The notes: a model not told the origin generated them from the letters alone. A stretch of 5,784 nt of DNA from Bacteroidota bacterium (GCA_022560715.1 JADFSQ010000149.1:1-5784), one strand, 5' to 3'. Shown: positions 1 through 5,667, counted from the stretch's first letter. Made by a program: numbers and translations.

Positions 1-36
1 TGTTCCACCACTTAGTGTGGACAGTTTAACTTCCAT
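1..36 (-). CDS. possible 5' end of an unidentified gene, cut by the window edge
   Basis: Reading leftwards from an ATG at 36-34, twelve codons stay open to the window edge (MEVKLSTLSGGT). A purine-rich AAAAAGGG lies a few bases upstream and could serve as a ribosome binding site. The peptide is too short to assign to a family. It would follow aspS in the same direction after a gap of about 97 bases, and belongs to the GC-richer, probably non-flavobacterial left part of the window. The open frame may be chance. Confidence 0.27.
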   Translation of the reverse strand, partial: MEVKLSTLSGGT

Positions 37-81
37 GTTGCCCTTTTTAAGCCTTAGATGGCTCACTAGAACCCTCAGAAA

Positions 82-112
82 CGCCCAAAATAGCTCTATT
101 TTGAGTTTGGCG
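82..112 (-). terminator. weak hairpin downstream of aspS, possible terminator
   Basis: CAAAATAG (86-93) and CTATTTTG (96-103) are perfect inverted copies separated by two bases. Allowing a four-base loop leaves seven A/T-rich pairs. CGCC (82-85) can also pair with GGCG (109-112) across a five-base bulge (104-108). The structure starts about 21 bases after the aspS stop codon on the minus strand, where a terminator would be expected. Only three T residues follow it directly, so intrinsic termination is uncertain. Confidence 0.3.
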
Positions 113-133
113 ACCACGACGTATAATTCGTAT

Positions 134-721
134 CTACTTTCCCTTTTTTATTTCAATACCCAGTTCATCGAGTTGCTTTTGGGTAACCTCTGATGGACCA
201 TCCATAACGGCTGTTTGACCGCTACGAGTCATGGGAAATGCCTGCACCTCGCGAAGCGCTTTCTCTCCTACAAGATTCATTATGAGTCGCTCAACTCCAA
301 GCGCAATGCCGCCGTGCGGAGGAGTTCCGTATTCAAAAGCTTCAAGCATGTGTCCGACACTTTTTTCTGTTTCCTCCACACCGTATCCCATAATACGGTA
401 AACGGCTCTCAGTATATGAGCTTTATGTATTCTAATACTGCCCCCGCCCGTTTCAAATCCATTACATACAAGGTCATACTGAGTAGAAAGAATATTTTCT
501 ATATTTTTTCCCTCAACAAGCCACTCAACATGTTCTTCTTTGGGCATGGAGAAGGGATTATGACTGAATGTAAAGGAACCGTCGTCATTTTTTTCAAATA
601 AGGGAAATTCGTTAACCCAAGCATATGCCAGTACTTTTTCCTCTTTCTCTTTTTCTGTACGTAGATCGAATTTGTCAGCGCCATGAGTCTTCAATGCCTC
701 CTTATAGGTAAGAACTGGAAA
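134..721 (-). CDS. aspS: aspartyl-tRNA synthetase, C-terminal part (5' end lost at a chimeric join)
   Basis: This class II synthetase charges tRNA-Asp (or tRNA-Asp/Asn) with aspartate in the cytoplasm. Only about the last 196 residues are present. The family's PVLTYKEALKTHGADKFDLR stretch is seen first, although the first usable start codon is an internal TTG at 694, so that TTG is not the true start. Then come AWVNEFPLFE, HNPFS, ETGGGSIRIH (ATP/aspartate pocket), class II motif 3 GGIALGVERLIM with its ATP-binding arginine, and the C-terminal block AFPMTRSGQTAVMDGPSEV. The anticodon-binding domain and motifs 1 and 2 are missing. Only about a dozen residues separate DKFDLR from AWVNEFPLFE, where the E. 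coli enzyme carries the roughly 130-residue GAD domain. That shortening, the HNPFS form and the tail wording recall Patescibacteria enzymes (from memory, not a search). Codons are GC-richer than in the genes to the right. Confidence 0.93.
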   Translation of the reverse strand, partial: FPVLTYKEALKTHGADKFDLRTEKEKEEKVLAYAWVNEFPLFEKNDDGSFTFSHNPFSMPKEEHVEWLVEGKNIENILSTQYDLVCNGFETGGGSIRIHKAHILRAVYRIMGYGVEETEKSVGHMLEAFEYGTPPHGGIALGVERLIMNLVGEKALREVQAFPMTRSGQTAVMDGPSEVTQKQLDELGIEIKKGK

Positions 722-1335
722 GGGTTTTCTTTTAATGGTGTTCCTTGCATTAAATTATAAGCTCCATTTGTAAAGCCAGCTACTGTATGCATTACGCCTT
801 TAGGGCTTCCGGTTGTTCCGGACGTGTAAATAATAGTAATTAAATCTTCTGCATCTAACTTAATAGTATTTTGCAAAGGTTCTTCTTTAGCAATCAGGTT
901 TTCCCAAGTGATTTCTTCTTTAATACCATAGAGTTCTACACTAATAATTGGCATATTTTTAATTGCTGATTTTTGCGATTCAAAATCTAATAATTTACCA
1001 ACAATAATCGCTTTAGCTTCGCTATGGTCTAAAACAAACTCGATGGTCTCTGCTTGTAAAGTTGGGTAAATAGGCACAGATGTATGACCAGACATCATAA
1101 TGGCTAGATCTGCCATTACCCAATGCGCACAATTTGAAGACAATAATGCTATTTTACTTTTTGGTGGCAAATTAAACCCAATAATAGCTGTTGCAATGCG
1201 TCTGGCTTGATCTCCACTTTCTTTAAATGTATAAATTATGAGCTCGCCATTTACATATTGTCTTAAATATTCTTTGTTAGGTGTTGTGGTTTCCCAGTGT
1301 TCAAAAGCGGCAAGTGGTGAATTAAATTTTTGCAT
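691..1335 (-). CDS. long-chain fatty acid-CoA ligase (AMP-forming), N-terminal third only
   Basis: Enzymes of this ANL superfamily activate fatty acids with ATP and join them to CoA. The frame starts at ATG 1335 in an A/T-rich context usual for Flavobacteriia. It shows the N-terminal substrate-domain landmarks: YTFKES near residue 35, IALLSSNCAHWVMADLA (61-77), GHTSVPIYPTL (83-93), and the adenylate-binding P-loop (A3) IIYTSGTTGSPKGVMHT (168-184). Full-length members have about 590 residues, but this frame stops after 214. Family wording is good to TPLKENP (about 205). There the usual continuation (aromatic residues, then SYLPLSHIAER) is replaced by FQFLPIRRH and a stop, and the same bases are the in-frame start of the aspS fragment. 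About residues 206-214 are therefore foreign sequence. The adenylation core after A3 and the C-terminal lid domain are absent, so as written it could not be active. It lies 83 bases after the acyl-CoA dehydrogenase on the same strand, which suits a fatty-acid oxidation role. Confidence 0.9.
   Translation of the reverse strand: MQKFNSPLAAFEHWETTTPNKEYLRQYVNGELIIYTFKESGDQARRIATAIIGFNLPPKSKIALLSSNCAHWVMADLAIMMSGHTSVPIYPTLQAETIEFVLDHSEAKAIIVGKLLDFESQKSAIKNMPIISVELYGIKEEITWENLIAKEEPLQNTIKLDAEDLITIIYTSGTTGSPKGVMHTVAGFTNGAYNLMQGTPLKENPFQFLPIRRH
714..726. other. join between two unrelated genes (probable assembly or amplification chimera)
   Basis: On the minus strand, acyl-CoA ligase homology runs down to about 722-724 (codons for ENP). 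AspRS homology begins in a different frame at about 721-719 (codons for FPVLTY). Each gene is cut in its middle, with no insertion sequence, target duplication or tRNA at the boundary. Base composition also changes here. The exact crossover base cannot be fixed because neither parent sequence is available. Confidence 0.8.
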
Positions 1336-1347
1336 AATTATTTATTT

Positions 1348-1410
1348 AGATTCCCGCTTTCGCAGGTATAACAATTTCAACTGAACCTCGATGCAGAGCA
1401 TAGAGAAATT
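1348..1410. repeat. pair of adjacent hairpins, probable dispersed intergenic repeat
   Basis: This fills most of the 83-base gap between the acyl-CoA dehydrogenase and the ligase. Hairpin 1 is CCCGC (1353-1357), TTTC, GCAGG (1362-1366). On the minus strand it reads CCTGC-GAAA-GCGGG, five pairs closed by a GNRA-type tetraloop. Hairpin 2 has CTCGATGC (1387-1394), loop AGA, GCATAGAG (1398-1405) with one mismatch, and an outer AATTT/AAATT pair (1373-1377, 1406-1410). The motifs ACCTGCGAAAGC-GGAATC and TTTCTC...GAAAT resemble small intergenic repeats that I recall being common in flavobacterial genomes. Only one copy is in this window, so repetition is not shown here. It could affect mRNA stability between the two genes. 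Confidence 0.5.
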
Positions 1411-1418
1411 CTTTTCGA

Positions 1419-3230
1419 TTAAAAAATATCATTAGAAACCGAAATTGTAAGTTCCTCTTCATTCATCAATGTTTTTGCTAATCCTTTAGCTTTTGTCAAT
1501 TCATAGGTATAGAAAAATTTCATGGTATGAATTTTACTTTCATAAAAGGCATCCGTTTGGTTTCCATTTTTCGCTATTAAAACTTGTTGCGCTGCATTTG
1601 CTGTTTTTAACCATTGCCATCCAATAACAATCGTACCTAAAAAATCCATAAAAACAGTAGCATCTGCAAGAAAACGTTCGAAATTACCCTTTAAAGCATG
1701 TGGCATTAATGTGTCAATCACTTTCTGTACCAAGCCTAAATTTTCTAATAACTCGTTTGCATAAGGTTTAAATTCGTCATAATTATTAGCATCATTAATA
1801 GTTTGCTGCATTTCTTCAGCCAATAACTCTACAGCCTTTCCATTTTTAATGGTTACTTTTCTGCCTAATAGATCTAAAGATTGAATTCCAGTTGTACCTT
1901 CATAAAGTGCAATAATCCGTATATCTCTATAATATTGTTGAGGCATAAAATCGAAACAAAAGCCATAACCACCCAAAATTTGAATAGCATTACTTGTAGA
2001 TTCAATCCCTTTTTCTGCTGGATACGTTTTTGCTATAGGCGTTAATAATTCTAATAACAAATTATACTTTTCTTTTTCTTCTTCTGAAGTGCTTGTAATT
2101 TCTTTATCGAAATAATTTGACGTTTGAAAAATTAAACTCATTGATCCTTCAACCATAGCTTTTTGACTCAATAGCAAACGCTTAATGTCTGGATGATTAA
2201 TGATTAGTGTTTGCTCTTCATCAGCATTTTTTTGTCCAGAACTGTTTAGTTTTCGCCCTTGTGGTCTTTCATTTGCATATTTTAAAGATGAATAATATGC
2301 TGCTGAAGCAATAGCTGCTCCCATCCGACCCGTTGCTATACGAGCTTCATTCATCATTTGAAACATATACGATAATCCTTTATTAGCTTCGCCAACCAAC
2401 CAACCTCTACAATCATCGTTATCTCCAAAAACAATATGAGTAGTACAATATCCTTTTTGCCCCATTTTTTCAAATTCGCCAACAATGTCTGCACTATTAT
2501 AAACCAAATCTCCATTTTCATCTGGTCGTTTTTTAGGAACTACAAACAACGAAACGCCTTTTATTCCAGATGGGGCACCATCTATTCTTGCTAATACTAA
2601 ATGCACAAAATTGCTTGAAAATTGATGATCTCCTGCCGAAATAAATATTTTTTGTCCTTTAATTAAATGGTAATCTTTATCAGTTGGAGTTGCTGTAGTT
2701 GCTACGTCAGAAAGTGAACTTCCTGCCTGTGGCTCGGTTAAACACATGGTGCCTCCCCAAGTTAAATCTAACATATTTGGTACGTAAGTATCTTTAAGCT
2801 CTTGATTTCCAAAGGAAAGAATTAAATTGGCAGAACCTGCAGTTAAGCCAAAATAACCTGGCACATGATTGTTGGCAGCTTCCATAATAAAATAGGCAGC
2901 ATGAAAAATAGTTGAAGGTAATTGCATTCCACCATCGTCATAATCGAAGCCCAATCCTACTAAGCCCATTTCTCCACCAGGTTTTAGTATATTTTCAAAT
3001 TGTGGATGCACATTAATTTTACCATCCTCAAAGTAAGATGGTTTTTCATCCATATCCTTTACAAATGGAAATAAAGCGGTATCAGAAAAGGTTTTAACCG
3101 AATCTATAAAAATATCGATAGATGTCTTATCATAATCGCTAAACCGTTCTCTGCTTAATAAGTCTTCTGTATGATGCACATTATATAGTAAGAATTTTAA
3201 TGTGTCTATATCTACGTATTCGTTTTTCAT
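1419..3230 (-). CDS. acyl-CoA dehydrogenase, long (~600-residue) family with extra C-terminal domain
   Basis: This FAD-dependent enzyme makes the alpha-beta double bond in an acyl-CoA thioester and passes electrons to electron-transfer flavoprotein; it is expected in the cytoplasm. The 603 residues are complete. An N-terminal helical region (about 1-155) leads to the FAD/substrate signature MCLTEPQAGSSLSDV (162-176) and the beta-barrel middle domain (about 160-275). A helical domain follows, with the second signature QILGGYGF (417-424) then RDIR (435-438), and the catalytic base in ALYEGTTGIQ (Glu444). Residues from about 470 to 603 form the additional C-terminal helical domain of the long subfamily, which includes 3-methylmercaptopropionyl-CoA dehydrogenase DmdC. 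Ordinary members of about 380 residues lack it. The exact acyl substrate cannot be read from sequence, and automatic DmdC naming would be unsafe. It starts at ATG 3230 after an A/T-rich leader, 50 bases behind the LYS1-like gene, so cotranscription is plausible. The ligase fragment follows downstream. Confidence 0.93.
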   Translation of the reverse strand: MKNEYVDIDTLKFLLYNVHHTEDLLSRERFSDYDKTSIDIFIDSVKTFSDTALFPFVKDMDEKPSYFEDGKINVHPQFENILKPGGEMGLVGLGFDYDDGGMQLPSTIFHAAYFIMEAANNHVPGYFGLTAGSANLILSFGNQELKDTYVPNMLDLTWGGTMCLTEPQAGSSLSDVATTATPTDKDYHLIKGQKIFISAGDHQFSSNFVHLVLARIDGAPSGIKGVSLFVVPKKRPDENGDLVYNSADIVGEFEKMGQKGYCTTHIVFGDNDDCRGWLVGEANKGLSYMFQMMNEARIATGRMGAAIASAAYYSSLKYANERPQGRKLNSSGQKNADEEQTLIINHPDIKRLLLSQKAMVEGSMSLIFQTSNYFDKEITSTSEEEKEKYNLLLELLTPIAKTYPAEKGIESTSNAIQILGGYGFCFDFMPQQYYRDIRIIALYEGTTGIQSLDLLGRKVTIKNGKAVELLAEEMQQTINDANNYDEFKPYANELLENLGLVQKVIDTLMPHALKGNFERFLADATVFMDFLGTIVIGWQWLKTANAAQQVLIAKNGNQTDAFYESKIHTMKFFYTYELTKAKGLAKTLMNEEELTISVSNDIF

Positions 3231-3280
3231 CTATAAAATTTAAAAACCTAAATGTAGCCAATAAATTTTAAAAAATCTAA

Positions 3281-4486
3281 CTACTCTTTTCCGTCAATAT
3301 AATCTTGCAAGTAAGCAAAACGAGGAGTAAGTTTTCCGTTTTCGGTCATTTTGGCTCTTGCAAGAACTCCATCTTTATCATTATTAAAAAAAGCAGGAAT
3401 AACGTGTTGTAGAAACATAAACCCAAATCCTCTACTCGCATTATCTGGCAACTCGCATGGTAAATTATCTACAGCCATAACTGCAATGGCATCGGCGTCC
3501 ATAAAATCTACTTCGGTTTCTGTATTCGGATTATATCCATAAATTGGGTCTGCAATAGTTGAAGGACGAATTGTAGATGCCACAGGACCATCAATGTCAC
3601 AACTTATATCTGCAATTACTTTTATATTAAAATCTTTAGATTTTGCATCTTCACGAGTAAAAAGATATGGTGAACCAGCTCCAAAAAAATGACCAGCAAT
3701 AAACAAATCGCTCACTTTAGCAAATTTCATAAAAGTAGATTCGTAGTCTTGTGGATTTTTGTAAAGATCGTATTTATCAAGTTGTTGACCATCTTTACGA
3801 GCATTATAATCTAACACTTCAATTTGTGTGTAAACAGCTTTATCAAATTCTTGTGTTAAATATTCTTCAACAGAAACCTCTTTTATTTTTAAATGATCAA
3901 AAATTTCTTTTGATCCAGTAGCTACTTTTCCTTTTCCAGTAAGAACAATTTTAAATTTTGGAAGGGTAATTTTATCTAATTCTGCATTTAAATGTGCTCT
4001 ATTTTTTAAATGTTCAGCCTTTGGTAAACTGAAAGATCCAAACTTTAATCCATAAGCCCTAAAACCGTTATAAGCTCCAACAACTCCTGCATAATATCCA
4101 AATCCAATAAGTCTTGTGTTTTTGGAATCTACAATCGTTTCGTGGTCGTAAAACTCAATATTCTTTTCTAAAATTGCTTTTAATAATTTTCTGTTATATA
4201 GTTGTTTTTTAAGCGTATGCGAAAAGAAAAAATATTTTTTATTCGGAATAAGTGCCTCAATTGGCACTTCCTTTACACCAAGTAAAACATCAGCTTCCGA
4301 AACATTTGTTGTTAGCTCAACTCCTAAATCAGAATATTCTTCATCTTTAAACACACGAATATCACTAGACTCAACAAGTATTTCTGCTTGAGGAAAATCA
4401 CTAATAACTTTTTCGCAGGCTTGGGGAGACAAAACAACACGACGATCTGGCGGATTTTTACGTTCTTTAATTATGGCAAACTTCAT
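3281..4486 (-). CDS. NAD(P)-dependent oxidoreductase of the saccharopine dehydrogenase (LYS1/LKR) and alanine dehydrogenase fold
   Basis: The 401-residue protein has the two-domain architecture shared by alanine dehydrogenase, transhydrogenase alpha subunit, yeast saccharopine dehydrogenase LYS1, and the lysine-ketoglutarate reductase half of animal aminoadipate semialdehyde synthase. The N-terminal domain opens with IIKERKNPPDRRVVLSPQA (5-23). Lys72 in GVKEVP and His90 in FFFSH line up with the LYS1 catalytic lysine and histidine (K77, H96 in yeast). LIGFGYYAGVVGAYNGFRAYG (126-146) matches the LYS1 FGFYAG stretch. The nucleotide-binding loop appears to be VLTGKGKVATGS (181-192), and ADISCDIDGPVAST (292-305) and AVDNLPCELPDNAS (338-351) are further LYS1/LKR landmarks. 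These suggest saccharopine-type lysine chemistry, but an alanine dehydrogenase-like or unknown amino-acid activity cannot be excluded. I expect it in the cytoplasm, as no signal peptide or membrane segment is seen. It starts at ATG 4486 and is divergent from ssrA. Confidence 0.82.
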   Translation of the reverse strand: MKFAIIKERKNPPDRRVVLSPQACEKVISDFPQAEILVESSDIRVFKDEEYSDLGVELTTNVSEADVLLGVKEVPIEALIPNKKYFFFSHTLKKQLYNRKLLKAILEKNIEFYDHETIVDSKNTRLIGFGYYAGVVGAYNGFRAYGLKFGSFSLPKAEHLKNRAHLNAELDKITLPKFKIVLTGKGKVATGSKEIFDHLKIKEVSVEEYLTQEFDKAVYTQIEVLDYNARKDGQQLDKYDLYKNPQDYESTFMKFAKVSDLFIAGHFFGAGSPYLFTREDAKSKDFNIKVIADISCDIDGPVASTIRPSTIADPIYGYNPNTETEVDFMDADAIAVMAVDNLPCELPDNASRGFGFMFLQHVIPAFFNNDKDGVLARAKMTENGKLTPRFAYLQDYIDGKE

Positions 4487-4512
4487 TTAATAAACATAGT
4501 ATAAATTTTGTG

Positions 4513-4543
4513 CTAAAATAGTTGGATTTACAATGTTGCACAA
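4513..4543 (-). promoter_or_regulatory. candidate promoter of the LYS1-like gene
   Basis: On the minus strand TTG (4543-4541) is followed after 20 bases by TATTTTAG (4520-4513). That matches five of the six fixed positions of the Bacteroidota -7 box TAnnTTTG, and the spacing fits the known TTG/TAnnTTTG arrangement. Transcription would start near 4506 and give a leader of about 20 bases. A/T-rich DNA makes chance matches common. Confidence 0.4.
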
Positions 4544-4544
4544 C
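4535..4544. promoter_or_regulatory. GTTG-CA-CAAC palindrome between divergent promoters
   Basis: This ten-base inverted repeat contains the candidate -33 TTG of the ssrA promoter on the plus strand and that of the LYS1-like gene on the minus strand. It may simply be two back-to-back -33 elements, or a site where one factor affects both genes. Confidence 0.3.
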
Positions 4545-4561
4545 TTTTTTTAGTAACTTTG
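4536..4561 (+). promoter_or_regulatory. promoter of ssrA, Bacteroidota type
   Basis: TAACTTTG at 4554-4561 is an exact match to the Bacteroidota -7 consensus TAnnTTTG, read by the group's unusual primary sigma factor. A TTG at 4536-4538 could be the -33 element, although its 15-base spacing is slightly short. Transcription would begin near 4567, about 100 bases before the mature tmRNA 5' end, so a processed leader is implied. Confidence 0.65.
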
Positions 4562-4669
4562 CACACCTTCGCAAATGCTTCGGTGCGTAAGCACAAAAAA
4601 AGTAAAGCGAAATAGAGGAACATCAAAATAATGTTCATTGAAAAGTTCCTGAAATAAATTCAGGATAAA

Positions 4670-5059
4670 GGGGTCGACTGGTTTTGACAGCAAGATTTAT
4701 TGAATGGTAAGCATGTCGCGTAACGACATTGACACGCGTAAAAGGCTATGTCAAATTTTAAACGGCGAAGATAACTACGCTTTAGCTGCATAATCTGAAT
4801 TATAGTAGGATTGGCCTAGTCACGCAAGGCGTGAATGCTAAATGTTTCCTGAAAGCCTTGATTAACGGCGTTCAATTTGAGACATCGTAAAAGTTAATAT
4901 AGAAAGCAAAGTGCTTTGTTTTGCTTTTGAAGCTTAAGAAGATAAGTTATAAGTGGATTGTTTTTAATCAGCTTATAATCGAAAATCAATTAAAAACTAA
5001 ACGTGTAGAAAGCTCTTTGGTTACTTGTTTGGACGAGGGTTCGATTCCCTCCGACTCCA
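4670..5059 (+). ncRNA. ssrA: transfer-messenger RNA (tmRNA)
   Basis: tmRNA, with SmpB, rescues ribosomes stalled on broken mRNAs and tags the unfinished protein for proteolysis. The 5' end GGGGTCG (4670-4676) pairs with CGACTCC (5052-5058) to form the tRNA-like acceptor stem, with A5059 as discriminator. The family-typical GACTGGTTTTGACAGC follows at the 5' end. A T-arm (GAGGG-TTCGATT-CCCTC) lies just before the 3' end, next to GGACGAGGG. The tag frame reads GEDNYALAA then TAA, close to other Bacteroidota tags such as GETNYALAA. Length is about 390 bases, normal for the one-piece form; no group I intron or permutation is seen. The terminal CCA is not encoded (ACTTT follows), so it must be added by CCA-adding enzyme. 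Confidence 0.97.
4764..4793 (+). other. tmRNA proteolysis-tag reading frame (GEDNYALAA, stop)
   Basis: Nine codons from GGC 4764 to GCA 4790, followed by TAA, encode the degradation tag. The C-terminal ALAA is the protease-recognition end. The resume codon is inferred to be GGC by analogy with other Bacteroidota tags that begin with glycine. Confidence 0.9.
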
Positions 5060-5064
5060 CTTTC

Positions 5065-5109
5065 GCCCTACGAAGCTTCGAGTTTACGAGAAGCGGAGTA
5101 GGGCTTTTT
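5065..5109 (+). terminator. intrinsic terminator of ssrA
   Basis: GCCCTAC (5065-5071) pairs with GTAGGGC (5098-5104) and is followed by five T residues. Inside the stem GCTTCG (5075-5080) can pair with CG-AG-AAGC (5087-5094) with a two-base bulge, so the hairpin is long. It begins six bases after the tmRNA discriminator base. The inner CGAAGCTTCG (5071-5080) is itself a perfect ten-base palindrome. Confidence 0.88.
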
Positions 5110-5158
5110 AATGTCAACTCTAAATATAATAATTAGTACTTATGTAAGCTTCCTCTAA

Positions 5159-5346
5159 TTAGGACTGTTTTATTTTAAATATAATACCGAAAATTATCCT
5201 ATGTCAAGTAATACTTGGGCTAGTTTAGCTGAAGCATACAAAGTAAAAGGAGATAACATGAAAGCTAGAGAACTCTACAAAAAAGCATTAGAATTGAATC
5301 CAAAAAATATTGATTTAAAAAAAGTTTGAAGGAACTTAAAAATTAA
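5159..5346 (+). pseudogene. remnant of the C-terminal TPR tail of a larger protein
   Basis: The frame translates as LGLFYFKYNTENYP, then MSSNTWASLAEAYKVKGD, then NMKARELYKKALELNPKN, which is a tetratricopeptide-repeat pattern. The pattern, with xNxENYPxSSNxWxSLAEAY, is the one I recall at the C-terminus of many flavobacterial serine hydrolases (beta-lactamase family) and related periplasmic proteins. Homology extends upstream of the only ATG (5201), back to a TAA at 5156-5158, so the ATG is not a natural start and the 5' part of the gene is gone. The present frame ends at TGA 5327-5329, directly after a run of seven A residues (5317-5323). One extra A would give DLKKSLKELKN and a stop at 5344-5346, the usual type of ending. 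Truncation plus frameshift points to a decaying gene. As an intact ORF it would be only 42 residues (5201-5329). Confidence 0.55.
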
Positions 5347-5353
5347 ATCTGAA

Positions 5354-5384
5354 GGCTAACAACGTTTATAAAACAAGGTTAAAC
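5354..5384. repeat. short repeat, copy A
   Basis: GGCTAACAA at the left end and ACAAG-GTTAAAC at the right end enclose CGTTTATAAA. Copy B at 5558-5593 has the same order of blocks. The arms GCTAAC and GTTAAAC are partly inverted relative to each other. Confidence 0.35.
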
Positions 5385-5401
5385 TGTAAGACGTAATGTA
5401 A

Positions 5402-5536
5402 CAAAATCTCCCTCCTTTAACAACTAAAATTGAAGGAACCGAACATTGGCTTAGTGAAAATGGAATTATGTTTGCGATGGTAACCTTTGTCTTTGGAATT
5501 TACTTTTGGAGAAAAGCAGTTAAAGAAAACTTGTGA
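5402..5536 (+). CDS. possible small single-pass membrane protein, start codon doubtful
   Basis: The open frame from CAA 5402 to TGA 5534-5536 encodes 44 residues: QNLPPLTTKIEGTEHWLSEN, then GIMFAMVTFVFGIYFW, then RKAVKENL. The middle block is hydrophobic and long enough for a short membrane segment. The positively charged tail suggests a cytoplasmic C-terminus. I recognise no family. No normal start opens the full frame: an ATG at 5396-5398 is directly followed by TAA, and the first usable ATG (5468) leaves only 22 residues. It is either a gene killed by a nonsense change at codon 2, a 22-residue microprotein, or chance. Similar short repeats lie on both sides of it. Confidence 0.3.
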   Translation, partial: QNLPPLTTKIEGTEHWLSENGIMFAMVTFVFGIYFWRKAVKENL

Positions 5537-5557
5537 ATGGGAAACAATAAACATATC

Positions 5558-5593
5558 GCCTAACAAAAATAATCGTTACACAAGAGGTTAAAT
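5558..5593. repeat. short repeat, copy B
   Basis: GCCTAACAA (5558-5566), then TCGTTAC, then ACAAGAG-GTTAAAT (ending 5593) repeat the block order of copy A about 205 bases earlier. ATAATCGT (5569-5576) inside it also forms a perfect 8-base inverted repeat with ACGATTAT (5601-5608). Confidence 0.35.
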
Positions 5594-5667
5594 TCCCTTT
5601 ACGATTATCACTTTAAGTCCATTTCATAATAAAAGCTTCATTGTCAGTACATTTTACAAAATCTGCA

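Noticed and set aside
215..601. Plus-strand open frame of 128 codons
   Set aside because: It lies antisense inside aspS, whose motifs are unmistakable; its translation shows no domain-like pattern.
692..694. TTG as the start codon of a short AspRS-like gene
   Set aside because: AspRS family wording (FPVLTYKEA) continues in frame upstream of it, so the true start lay further upstream and was lost at the join.
3351..3542. Plus-strand open frame of 63 codons
   Set aside because: Shadow on the opposite strand of the LYS1-like gene.
1419..4486. A dedicated lysine-to-glutaryl-CoA degradation operon
   Set aside because: The dehydrogenase is of the long DmdC-like family rather than glutaryl-CoA dehydrogenase, and no other pathway gene is present.
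4921..5136. Plus-strand open frame of 71 codons
   Set aside because: It lies within the 3' half of the tmRNA and its terminator; the sequence is explained by RNA structure.
5354..5593. Integron attC sites
   Set aside because: GCCTAAC and GTTAAAT satisfy the loose RYYYAAC/GTTRRRY patterns, but the arms are only partly complementary, the span is about 36 bases and no L boxes are seen.
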